NCBI GenBank assembly: GCA_013397115.1
Contig: VWZW01005387.1
Coordinates: 876,507-940,506, forward strand
Source: Edolisoma coerulescens
Taxonomy: Eukaryota > Chordata > Aves > Passeriformes > Campephagidae
DNA length: 64,000 nucleotides
Reading direction: 5' to 3'
This document shows positions 1 to 10,781 of the stretch, one piece after another. How positions within the stretch are numbered: the first letter of the stretch is position 1; each line of letters begins with the position of its first letter. The notes beneath the pieces were generated by a model. That model was not told where the DNA came from. It saw only the letters and a list, made by a program, of their open reading frames with translations, and made no database searches. The position numbers and the translations under genes were made by a program.

Positions 1-889
1 GTTCTTAATGTGAACCATCTTAATAATGAGCTGAGCTAAAGTATTCTGTATGTGTACAGAATGGTCCATTTAGTTAATTGTTTCCTAAAATGAGCTAGAT
101 TGGTAGCATCTATTTAATGTCTGATTCTGGTCTCAATAGAGCCAATTGTTTTCTGCTATGGAATTAAGTAGGAACTGAAGTAGGGCTAGTCTATGTTTCA
201 TTGCAAATTCTATATTGAGAAAAAAAAGCAAAACAGAAAAGAAAAGTAATTTCAGAATCCTTCTCATAGCTGAATTGTGCTAATAATTTTTCTGCACTTA
301 AATCCCCTGGACTGTGTCTTCTATTTTCTGCTCCATGAAAATTATTTCCCAGGAAGTTGCTCAAAAGTTTTTTGGATCTCTTTTTCCTATTCTGTGCAGT
401 AATGTCCTTTGGCTTAAATTATATAAATTCCAAATTCAGAATGTTGAAAATGGATGTTACTAAAGAAATACTGGAATTCCCCAAATGGGTAGGCACAAAG
501 GCCTTAATTCCACATGCCGCAGGCCTGTTATTACCAACACTGATATTCCCTGATGAAATTCATGACCTGATGAAGTAGATGTGGAAAAGTGCCTTTTGAG
601 ATTAGATCAAGATTTTTAAAAGGATATTCCCAATTTATTTTGGTTTAGTTAAAAAAACTATACCTTGCATTTCCCTAATTCACTTTCTTAATGTCCCATA
701 AAGGTGTATAGCAGGGGAACTTTATTCTCTCCTTGATCACAGTCTTGAAATGTAGTTTCTGCAGACTCTGTCCTTTGGTAAATTTCTCTGTGTATAACCA
801 GAACTCTTCTTTCCCTCTAAGAGAAGAATTTAAAGTTATTAAATATCTTAGTATATTATTTGCCACTGGTGATGCACAGAAAATGACTT
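1..889. other. MMP16 intron, no recognisable feature
   Basis: AT-rich non-coding sequence upstream of the first visible MMP16 exon. Short open frames occur (for example 357-578) but show no domain, no compositional difference from their surroundings and no splice context. I looked for the hinge exon that should precede the first visible exon and did not see it here. It presumably lies outside the window. Confidence 0.6.
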
Positions 890-1341
890 TATCACTAATT
901 AAAGTGGTAAAGTAGGTGTGCTATTTATTCAGTCAGCCGAGCGAGACGCAAGTGGGATAGTTCCACAAAGACTTGCACAACTTCCTCAGCTCTCGTTTCT
1001 CTTCTTAGTCTCTAAATTGTTACATATGCATTAAGTTTCCCAATACGCCTATGCATATTCATTACCTAGCCCTGCCTAGCCCTGCTTCATATAGTAATGA
1101 GTCCAAAAGTCATTTCCATATGCCTTACGCCTGCGCAGTGCTTCTTGGTGGTCGTGGGCACGGGTCTTCATGATGAAGTAAACGCGTCTTCCTCGGGTTA
1201 AACTTTTCACCTTGCCTCTTTGCGCATGCTTTGGCCTAAGTCCCAACTCTAGGGCTGGTTCAAGCTGGTTTCAGGGTTTGAGACCAGGATCTTCGGTCAC
1301 GGTTTCTAACCCTTTTCAATGGTCTTGCATCCTCCCCTACA
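890..1341 (-). mobile_element. Probable avian ERV solo LTR, minus orientation, boundaries approximate
   Basis: Read on the minus strand this block starts with TGTAGGGGAGGATGCAAGAC near 1341. It runs through a GC-richer U3-like part (1120-1300, with several CpGs unlike the flanking AT-rich DNA) and reaches an AATAAA signal (the TTTATT at 924-929) just after a CGGCTGACTG stretch. That order (TG start, unique promoter-like region, late poly(A) signal) is typical of a retroviral LTR, and the sequence resembles avian ERV LTRs I remember. No coding remnant lies beside it, so it would be a solo LTR. I could not find a clean target-site duplication, so the left edge is uncertain by tens of bases. Confidence 0.55.
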
Positions 1342-4300
1342 TCCTTGGCAAATGCAAGAGTATCGAGCAGGCTATATGCATTGTCTAATAAGTAGCTGCA
1401 AAATTTGGCAATATTCATGATCAGCAATTAACCCTTAAAACCCTAAAACCCCTTGTATCACTGGCTTTTTTTTTTTTTTCTGCAATGCTCAGATGAAAAA
1501 AACGTAGAAGGATACTCATTTGTGTGAATGTGTCAGTCTGTTGCTGCTGTTTTGCTTAGCTGCTGGGTACGTTTAATCTTCCATTGACGCAGGCTTGCTT
1601 TTGCACATGATCAGAGTATGCTTGTGGGAGAACACAACACGCAGTGTGATGCCTTGATGTATTTTATCAATAATATTGAGCTACGGTATGGATTGAAATT
1701 TAGTATTTGATTTGATTGGCACTTATTTAGGGCAGAAGTATTATGCTTATTTGGCTTTTTAATTTTTTCAAATTAAGTAGGTCGAACAATAATCCTGTGG
1801 AATCTAGAAATAGTAAAACTTCTCTCCCTATCAGCTGTAGCTGTTAAATTTTGCATCTCACTCCATCTTGTTAAGGGAATACCCCAACAGCACTATGTAT
1901 ATACACTTAAATATCAAGTCAGGCAGAAATTCACAGAGATTTTTGCTGTACAATGCAAGAGTATTTCACAAATTACTGGGGGCTCACACAAATTATTATA
2001 ATCATCATCAAAATAATATAATTTACAGTTGCAATTTGTCCTTGTTTGGAACCTGTCTGTCTGCCTTAAATATTTACCTGCCTTCATCTCCAAGCAGTTA
2101 CAAAAGGTACCACTGATTTTTTCCTTTTTTCTAGCTTGTTGTAGGTTTTTTAGAATGTCTATCACATTGGGCAGTCCTTCTGTTTTTACTAGGTATCACT
2201 TGAACTTGAGTCAGAGTGTCACGTGTCATTACAGAACTGTAGATAGAGTTCATTGAGTAAAAAATAAAGGTCAGAGCTCCAGATGCTTTGTAGCAAATTA
2301 ATGTTTTAATGTCGACGATGGTTGTTGGTCCAGAGACATAAGAGAAAATGATGTGCTTAGACAAGAAAGCTCCATTAATTTTGCACTAAAAGCTCCTCTA
2401 GTTTGTGTATTATGGATGAACCAAAATACCTGGAGATTGTTTTTAATTCTCATACACATCATTTGTGTCCCTTAAGGAATCTGAAAGATATTTAAGTTGA
2501 TAATAAATACTGAAATGGAAATTAATTATTCATAGGGGTAGATTTAAGCATTCATAGAATGAAACATAAAGAACAATTTAACATAATCATCACTAAAAAA
2601 GGTGAAATTGTATATTCTAAGATTGGGAGGAGACTGAATCTACCAACAAGGTAGGAAAATTATGCATTATGAGCCAGATTTTTTTACTCTAATACTCTCT
2701 TCCATTCAAGATTCTCTGAGTTGTTAATAAAGAAGTGTTTTTATGAGGAAGGTATATGCTATGATCATACATAATATACTATATTTTAGTCACTTTAAAT
2801 ACACAGGAAAAAAAAAACCTAAAGCATTTACTGACAGTGCGGAATGATTTATGTGTGACCTTTGTTTAGTTTGTTTTCTCTAAAAAGCTTTTTTGTCTTT
2901 TTTTCTTAGAAATATCCTGTCATGTAATAAAATGTCAAAACATTCAATGTGAGCGACTGCTGCTGCTTCTTCATTCTACTGTTATTCTTTATCCATCACA
3001 GTGTTTCTGAAACATCTTACAGTCTCTTCTCACTCAATGCCCGTTTCCTGGGTTTTAGATATATTGCTCTATCTTAATTAAATGTTGATTTTTGTTTGTT
3101 TCAGTTTTGCTTTTTGAACTGGGAGTAATTGTACAAGTTTAATTTACTTGGTATGTCTATAGTCATAATATTTAATGATCCATTATTATGCCAGATCTCA
3201 GCTGCATAGGAGTGATCCATATTTTTGAGGCAATTGCATATCTACAGATGCTTACAAAGAGGCATTTGGTAACCAGCAAGGAAAGACGCTAAAATCTGTG
3301 CACTCAATGTATGCATTTGTCAGGCTTTGCCTTGGAGTGCATGTGACAAGTCACGTGTTCAACCCGTCTGCTGTAGTTAATGTGTTTTGGGGAAACAAAA
3401 TAATAAAAAGTATATTTAACCAAGATAGCGGGAAAGGCAAAGGGTTTTTCAATACACATTATTTCTCAAAAGAGACAAAACCGTGTTTATTCAATATAAA
3501 CAAATGCACTGAGAAGTGTTTTGCCAGAGTAACTGTTTCAAGCTATTTACTTAAAGTGTGAAAGAGCTTTATTAGAGTGAATATGGTTTCTCTTGGACTA
3601 TGCCTCTTTTGAATTTCAATAATAGCTAAACTTTTGTGAAAACATACTTTCAGTAATTGTACATGTTTATCAAAATGCAGATAATAAAATTCCTGTTAAG
3701 TATAAGTTGGGTTAAGATAAATTAATTACATTTACATATAGGTGCTGAAATGCTGCATTCTTTCTATAAGCAGAGCCTATCCCATCTGATACTTCAGAAA
3801 GGTCCTTGGCATGTTTTACAGCTACATGCTGGATTTCTTGAGTTCCAGAGTTTGAACTCTGGCAGTCTAAAACCATTGAGTCCAGCATGTTCATAGGAAA
3901 GTCAGCCAGGAAAATTAAATATACATAAACAAATTATTCTATCAGCCTCTGCCAACACCTGCCTTCCCCAATCTTAAAAGTGGTCCAAACTTTCAGTCCT
4001 GCCCTCAGACATTTCCAGATGTTTTCTGATTCCCTGAAATTGCATCTATTGACAAATCATATGCCAGCCTCTGTCTGTTTAAATAAGACCATAAAAATGC
4101 TAAAATTATAAATTTCCAAAATTTTAGTTTTGTGGAAACCTGTAGGATCCTTACTGATCAGCAATACCCCATTGTTCATGGTTATTGCAAGGACAGGTAA
4201 GTATGTTGAAAATAGATCAGGAAAATAAGAAGTCTACAAGAATCCATCAGGAGAAGAGAGAACATGGCATGTTATGTTCACAATTATGCTTCAGAATGGA

Positions 4301-4997
4301 ATATTTAGACATTAAAGGCAATGGCCCATATACATCTATGTATACATACAAACAGATTTAAAAACAAGTTCATGGGGATTTGCTGAATGAATCAAACACT
4401 CCATTTTGCCATAATTGTATTATTGTTAGGATTTTAATAGTGTATCAGGAAAAATTATTGGTTTGCTAAGGAATTTGAGCAAATAATAGATAAGAATACT
4501 CTATTATACTGCAAGTCAGCAACATGAAGTATAAAATACAGTTTGACATACAACTCAATACCAAATCTGCAAAATATAATTGTGGCTGTTTATTGGTCTT
4601 GTTACTAAAATGAAATAATGCAAATATACTCCACAAATCACTAAGTCTGAAACGTAGGTCATTCTCAAGATGATATTTGTTGACTTGATGATTTTGCAGG
4701 TTTTGTTGCATGTGAAATCTGTGTTCCTTACACAGAGGAAGAACTGCCATGTAAAACTGTGACAGATATCTGACAGAACATCACTTTCTTTGTTATTAAG
4801 GGGAGTTGTTTTAGATAATACTACTGCTGAAAAATGTTCGAATGTGTAAGAAGTTAAATACTGGCTTACCCTATCTTTCATGTCTAAGTATTGAATGAAC
4901 TGAAACAGTTGTTAGAAGATCTGAAGAGGTACAGCAATAATATCTTTATTGATACCCATTTAATGTGCCATGTATTGGATTTAGCTGGATTTAGCAC

Positions 4998-5041
<44 letters not shown>

Positions 5042-5450
5042 TGTAATATTAACCATTCTATTTAATGTCACCTGGAAAGACTGCTAAACTTCACTACAGT
5101 AAAATTGTCATCAAAGCATAGTTCTTACCGGACTGATGTAGTAATGTTACACTTTATCTATCAACCTTTCACTGTTAGCAGCCACTAAAAAAAAATGGCC
5201 TGCACAATTAATTGATCTTCAAAGCCTGTCTAGTCCCATTATATTGTGCATTCACATAAGCATATGGTTCAGTCTAATGGCACTTGTAATCAGACCACAA
5301 ATTTTAAATTGAGCCCCTTATAGGAATGAAGTTGAGAAAGTTACATCATCTCATACAACACACCATATGTTCCACCGAGGGCTATCTGCTCTAAATGATG
5401 CCATGATGGTTTTTTGCCTTTTCTTTTATATACCTTTTATATAGCTTTTA
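1342..5450. other. MMP16 intron, non-coding
   Basis: AT-rich intronic sequence with no exon, RNA gene or clear mobile element that I can recognise. A dinucleotide repeat at 5004-5038 is listed separately. Open frames in this stretch are short and overlap on both strands, as expected by chance. Confidence 0.6.
5004..5038. repeat. (TA)n microsatellite
   Basis: Uninterrupted alternating TA for about 35 bases, inside an MMP16 intron. Likely length-polymorphic and prone to sequencing error. Confidence 0.95.
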
Positions 5451-5880
5451 TGTATCCTCAGTGCTCTTAGCATGCATACTTATAATTCCGTAAGTCCGAT
5501 AATTTAGCATAGTCCTTGTATTCTGTTAAGCCAGGAGACCAAACATCCTAGAAGCCTCGCAGTTGGAGGCCGGAGAAACCAAGGTCCTCTCTAGAACACA
5601 TCCTGTAAACTAAGATTAGGCCCATCCAGGGGGGAACTCCTCGGGATGAGGGGATATCACGCTATTCATTCAAGCTTCTCATTGAGGAGTCTTTGTAGAT
5701 ATGCTAATTTACAAGGTCTATAAAATTGTATACGCGATCTACCGTGTGTGTGCATTTCAGTGCATTCCACCTTGGCAAATTGTTGCATCGTAAGGATCTT
5801 TATTAAATACCGCCGTAAAAACCCTTTTTCACTTAACCGTGTCTGGCTCTTAATTTTTAAGACCAGGAAAAGGCATCACA
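5451..5880 (+). mobile_element. Probable avian ERV LTR, sense to MMP16
   Basis: The block runs from about TGTATCCTCAG to a terminal CATCACA. It contains a TATAAAA box at 5719-5725 and an ATTAAA poly(A) signal at 5802-5807, in the correct order and spacing for U3-R-U5. The text around the TATA box and the ATTAAATACCGCC motif matches avian ERV LTRs I remember. No gag, pol or env remnant is adjacent, so it appears to be a solo LTR. A target-site duplication is not obvious, so the exact 5' edge is inferred. It ends about 206 bases before the first visible MMP16 exon and points the same way as the gene. Confidence 0.7.
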
Positions 5881-6086
5881 AACACACAGTTCACGTGTGT
5901 CGCTTCTTCCCACCTCAGCAAAAACCTGTTCCAAAACATTTGTAATGTGACATGAATGCAAACACAATGTGCTCACCCAAACAGCAAAAGGTCTGCTCTG
6001 AAAATGCTTGGATAGGCTGTTCAGTATTTTCAAGACAGCAAGTGAACACATATAACTGTAGTAAGAAGTGTATGTTTGGTTTCCAG

Positions 6087-6225
6087 GATCAGTGGTTTTG
6101 GCGAGTCAGAAACAACAGGGTGATGGATGGATACCCTATGCAGATTACCTACTTCTGGAGGGGACTGCCTCCCAGCATTGATGCAGTTTATGAAAACAGT
6201 GAGGGGAATTTTGTCTTCTTTAAAG
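6087..6225 (+). CDS. MMP16: MMP16 (MT3-MMP) coding exon, hemopexin blade 1-2 region
   Basis: This 139-bp exon encodes 46 codons plus one base, beginning DQWFWRVRNN and ending NFVFFK. It is preceded by an AG acceptor (TTTCCAG) and followed by GTAAGA. The DQWFW...ITYFWRGLP pattern is hemopexin-like repeat sequence specific to membrane-type MMPs, and the residues match MMP16 rather than MMP14 (which has ERWFW and a different ITYFW region, as I remember them). MMP16 is a cell-surface zinc endopeptidase that activates pro-MMP2 and cleaves matrix and cell-surface proteins. The hemopexin propeller directs substrate choice and dimerisation. Frame 0 at the start and phase 1 at the end join correctly to 14954. 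Human MMP16 is about 607 residues, so this exon starts near residue 362. By homology it should be exon 7 of 10. Confidence 0.95.
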
Positions 6226-8691
6226 GTAAGAAAGAACAAAAGTAGGATTTAGTGTAACACTTTTGACTGTGATGATTTCTTGAAGCACATCTTGTTTATT
6301 TTTACTAATGATTTGTAAATCTTGTTGCAAATTGGTGGCTGAATGAAGAGTATATAAGCTAAGATTTTCTTGTTTGGCAACTACATTTTTAATTTGTGAT
6401 TACCCTTCACAGTATCATGTCATTTGCTCTTACATATTCAATAAAAATTTGGAAGTATAAATATGAGACATAGAAATGAAGTGATCTGCTATGAAATAAT
6501 TTTTGAAAAATATGTTTTAGCAAGACACAATGAACACATTTCCATTATTAATTTTTTTGTTGCTCTCTTTGCTCTTCTTCCTTTTTACAAATGAATTTCT
6601 TATATATTTAAATGGCATCTCTGCTATATATACCTCACTGTACTGCATTGTATTTGTTTCATCTAAGAACTATGATGTTAGGAGTTTCATGTGGGGAAAA
6701 ATAATCTTTTTCATAGATGTCTATTTAGTATTTTTAAAGAAGCATAAACTCCAGAAAATAGGTGGTATAGATTGAATTGTTGCTAATAATTCTTTTTAAA
6801 TTTCACTCCAGACATCAGCTGTTTTTCAAAATTAAAGTTCTTGAGCACGTACCTAATTTAGATTTAATGATAAAATTATCTTATGTGTTTAATAAATGCA
6901 TACTTAGCGACAAAAGTCTGAAAATTATGTAAAGTATGTTTTATAAAATAATCATTTGAGAGAAGAAGAAACTGAATAGATAAAAAACATGAAAAATTAT
7001 TCAGCTATGTAGTTTATTTAGTGTTGCGAATGTTTAATTTTTTAACTCATTACAAAGAAGGGTAGATTTTTTTAAAGTTGTTATATAAAAAATTAATTCA
7101 CTTTTTACAAGTGGAGTCATTTACAGGGAGTTAAAAGGAATATTTCATTCACTACAGAAACAGGATCTTGGGAATGCTAAATTAAAAATATTTAATAACA
7201 TGCAAAAATACTTCACAACAGTACAGTGAAGATCAAGTTTATGTTTTGCTAACAGTGAATTTGTACTTTTTGTGTGAATCATAAGGAAAATTACATTCCA
7301 TATAATACTTTTTCTATTTATATGACTTCAATATGGCAAATGCTTTTACTTCTGTTTCCATAAAATAAACCTCAAGTCATTAACTCTGGGAAGTTGATAT
7401 GGTTGGGAATCATGATCAGGGTACCTCCAAATCTCCATGCTTGATTTTTAGGTCCATAGGACATGGAAGAATAAAAATATTATTCTGTAGCTATTCCTTT
7501 GCACCAATTCTACAAAGAGCGAAGTAGCTACCCTGTGATTTCCAGACTTCTGCCTTGATAATGCTGGGATCCATTACCTGAGCTCCAGACAGAAATGATC
7601 AAGCTTACTCTTATAGCTGCTTTCTTTTCCTTCCCATTGACCTTGAAATATGTTTTATCATTAGTTAACTCTTCACCCAGTGCTGACTGGCTCCTGTTAG
7701 GTCTTAGAGGAATGGGTTGATTCTGTAGGCTGTGGGTTGTAGATAACAAACAACAGAAGGAGGAGGGAACTTCTCTATTTTCTATCTGGGATATTAAATC
7801 AAGATTAATTAAAGCAAGCAGGAGCAGCAGGATTGTGCTTTTAGAAGTCAGAATTGTGTTTTCCTTTCTCATCATCCCCACCTCATGCTATCTGATTTTC
7901 AGATCGGTTAGTTTTGTGCCTTCTAGCTGATATCATACGATACTTAGATTTTCTGCTGTAGGTATTTTTCTGTATGACTTCTTCTCAAAGTTCCTTCCAT
8001 TATTTTTCCAATGACATTTGTATTATCTCTTTATTTGCCGAGATCAAAAGTCTTTGTATTTCCTTGTGCAATTTTTAAAATTTTTGCTTCTCTACCTTCT
8101 TCATGATTCTTAATATCTAACTATTGGTGTTTGTCTATAAGTGTAATTCATATTTTTCCACTGCTATAGCATCAAAAATTTCAGCTGAGTCTTCTGTGTG
8201 GGTGCTCTTGAAAATTCCTGTTCCAAGGATCTCAGCTGCCTTGTGGAACATGTTTACAGAAATCTATATAAATAGACTGTAGGTAAACAATCATTGTCTC
8301 GTATCTTCTATTCCCTCACAAAATTTCCTGGGAAAAAAGAGTACATGTCCTTCTCCCAAAGGTGCTAGAAATAGACAAGTTGATTGTTGCTAAGATGATG
8401 AGCAGGTACAGTGTGTTATCCAGGTAGTGTGCTTTACTAGCCTAAAATTGGTCCAAACAAGTAAGTTCTAGAAGGAACTTTAAATCTGAAGCCTAGATAC
8501 AGATGTGTTAACAAAGCACACACCTAAGCCAATATCCACATCCATTATTCAGAGAATAAAATAGAAAAGATGAAATGCCAGCTGAGAACTTGTACTGGAT
8601 TAATGTCACTATGCGCTCCTCTGACCCACGCTGTAATGCCACCTGTTCCTGCCTTCCCTTTAGTGCTGACCCATCATATACTACAAATATA
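6226..8691. other. MMP16 intron, non-coding
   Basis: AT-rich intron with no supported exon, RNA gene or clear interspersed repeat. A run of short open frames (for example 6530-6775 and 7528-7881) shows no family resemblance. Confidence 0.6.
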
Positions 8692-8908
8692 CAGGCTAGA
8701 CATTAGGGAAAAAAAGTCTTCTCAGAAAGAGTGGTTGGGCACTGGAATGTGATGCCCAGGGAGGTGGTGGAGTCACTGTCCCTGGAGGTGTTTAATAAAA
8801 GACTGGATGTGGCCATGGTTTAATTGATAAGGTGGTGTTAGTTCATAGGTTGAACTTGATGATCTCCAAGGTCTTTTCCAGCCTAGCTGATTCTGTGATT
8901 TTGTGATA
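8692..8908 (+). mobile_element. CR1 LINE 3' end, 5'-truncated
   Basis: The segment contains the conserved CR1 3' region (GGAGGTGGTGGAGTCACTGTCC, here within 8760-8790, then the GGTCTTTTCCAGCCT motif). It finishes with the diagnostic tandem octamers ATTCTGTG ATTTTGTG at 8890-8905. It is 5'-truncated, as usual for target-primed insertion, and lies in an MMP16 intron in sense orientation. It is non-coding. Confidence 0.85.
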
Positions 8909-9440
8909 AGCTCCTCATCCATCCCAGCACAGCTCCATGCACTCCAGCCAGTCAGTGACACAGAGGGCAACACGCCCATGCCGTCTTCCCCGCCCATCCT
9001 TTGTAAAGAGCTAGTAGCCTTCCATTCTAACATTCCATTCATAGAAGCCATCCAAGCACGTCTCCAACTCCTGTAGCTTATTCCCCATAATACGTGTGTT
9101 TGCATAGAGGCATTTAATTTGGTGCCCCCAATGAAATCAACTTACTGGCTGGAGTGGCTGGAATTCCTTTGTGCTGTTTCAGGTGCTCTCCTGCTGACCT
9201 GTGATCTCTCTCCAGGCTCCGGACATCTCTTGCTGGCACTGGCATCAGACTGGTGGGAGTGGGATAGATTGAGGTTCCCCCTCCACCAGCAACTTTAGTT
9301 AAAAGCCCTCTTTCCGAGCTTGGCAAGCCTATGGCTGAGATGTTCTTCCTGTTCCCTGCCAGACGGACTCATCAGCCCCCAGCAGGCCAGACCATACTCA
9401 TAAAGTACACAGTAATCTGGTGGATAGCTGCTTATAAAAA
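8909..9440 (-). mobile_element. CR1 LINE internal fragment (ORF1 end to ORF2 endonuclease start), inverted
   Basis: On the minus strand, translation in shifting frames gives pieces resembling the start of CR1 ORF2 (an LYAN-like start, then MEGY, LFTKDGRGRR and RVALCVTDWLE-like runs near 9110-8930). These are typical of the apurinic endonuclease domain. Sequence from 9120 to 9440 resembles the end of CR1 ORF1. Frameshifts and stops break it throughout, and part of the endonuclease region is missing. It abuts the + strand CR1 3' end at 8908, giving two CR1 pieces pointing at each other. It is inactive. Confidence 0.65.
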
Positions 9441-9558
9441 CCAGATGTTTGCATTCTTGTTATTATTCATTGCCAATGTCCATGCTGAATGATAATAAGA
9501 AGATAATATGAAGAAAAGGTATCAGAAAGATACCTTTTTATTTTCTTTTTCTTTTCTT

Positions 9559-10169
9559 TCTTTCTTTTTTTTTTTAATGGGAAAACATGAATAGTAAAAT
9601 TCATTCTGTGTACCCGTGGGAATTTATATAATGCTAAAAATGAAATTGTCAAGCCATCTGCGCTGTTGAATGTTATGGTAAACCAAATGTAGCAATAGAA
9701 AGGCTGCTGTAAAACCCATACTACCAGTGCCTCCATCATAACATTCAACTGCACTTACCCCATGGCCTGACAGTTTTATATTGAAAAATAGATTTACTGT
9801 AGTGTTAGATCATGGAACAGAGGAATGACAGAAACTTGATGTGGGAAATAGGGAATGGGGAAAGAGGAAGCATGAATAGTAATTTTAGGATACTAGTAAA
9901 AAGACTAGATACAGGCTTGAAATACCAAAATTAAGAGGAGTGTCAACTGGAAAAAACCAACATTCAGGATTAGATATTAAAACTTAAACTGATTTCAATT
10001 ATATGTAATTCTTTAAAAATCTGGGAGTTCATCTCACCCCTCTAACACAGTGCTTATATGCCGCACATTTCTTGCACTGCACATATACCATAATTGTAAA
10101 TAATATGGACAAAAAGCTTGTTTGCTGGCAATCCAGAAGCACAATTATTCAGAATTCAGATTCTATAAA
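9559..10169. repeat. Exact direct duplication 1, copy A (probable assembly artefact)
   Basis: This 611-base block recurs at 10171-10781 with a constant offset of 612 from first to last base and no difference in the stretches I compared, including the T11 tract near the start. A single N at 10170 is the only base between the copies. It begins in a TCTTTC/poly-T stretch, a plausible contig end. Confidence 0.95.
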
Positions 10170-10170
10170 N
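10170..10170. other. Single N, contig join
   Basis: One undetermined base between the two identical 611-base blocks, so it marks a join in the assembly rather than an ambiguous read. Confidence 0.9.
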
Positions 10171-10781
10171 TCTTTCTTTTTTTTTTTAATGGGAAAACAT
10201 GAATAGTAAAATTCATTCTGTGTACCCGTGGGAATTTATATAATGCTAAAAATGAAATTGTCAAGCCATCTGCGCTGTTGAATGTTATGGTAAACCAAAT
10301 GTAGCAATAGAAAGGCTGCTGTAAAACCCATACTACCAGTGCCTCCATCATAACATTCAACTGCACTTACCCCATGGCCTGACAGTTTTATATTGAAAAA
10401 TAGATTTACTGTAGTGTTAGATCATGGAACAGAGGAATGACAGAAACTTGATGTGGGAAATAGGGAATGGGGAAAGAGGAAGCATGAATAGTAATTTTAG
10501 GATACTAGTAAAAAGACTAGATACAGGCTTGAAATACCAAAATTAAGAGGAGTGTCAACTGGAAAAAACCAACATTCAGGATTAGATATTAAAACTTAAA
10601 CTGATTTCAATTATATGTAATTCTTTAAAAATCTGGGAGTTCATCTCACCCCTCTAACACAGTGCTTATATGCCGCACATTTCTTGCACTGCACATATAC
10701 CATAATTGTAAATAATATGGACAAAAAGCTTGTTTGCTGGCAATCCAGAAGCACAATTATTCAGAATTCAGATTCTATAAA
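10171..10781. repeat. Exact direct duplication 1, copy B (probable assembly artefact)
   Basis: Second copy of 9559-10169. After it the sequence continues uniquely with GAAAGAACTACAGC. The duplicate lies within an MMP16 intron, so the protein is unaffected but the intron length is inflated by 612 bases. Confidence 0.95.

Noticed and set aside
1428..1455. TTAACCCTTAAAACCCTAAAACCCC, possible telomeric or piggyBac end
   Set aside because: Irregular spacing and no matching inverted end nearby.
1..6086. The upstream MMP16 hinge/hemopexin-start exon (NICDGNF-type and REMFVFK-type codons)
   Set aside because: I searched by eye on the + strand and found no such codons with splice signals. It is presumed to lie outside the window.
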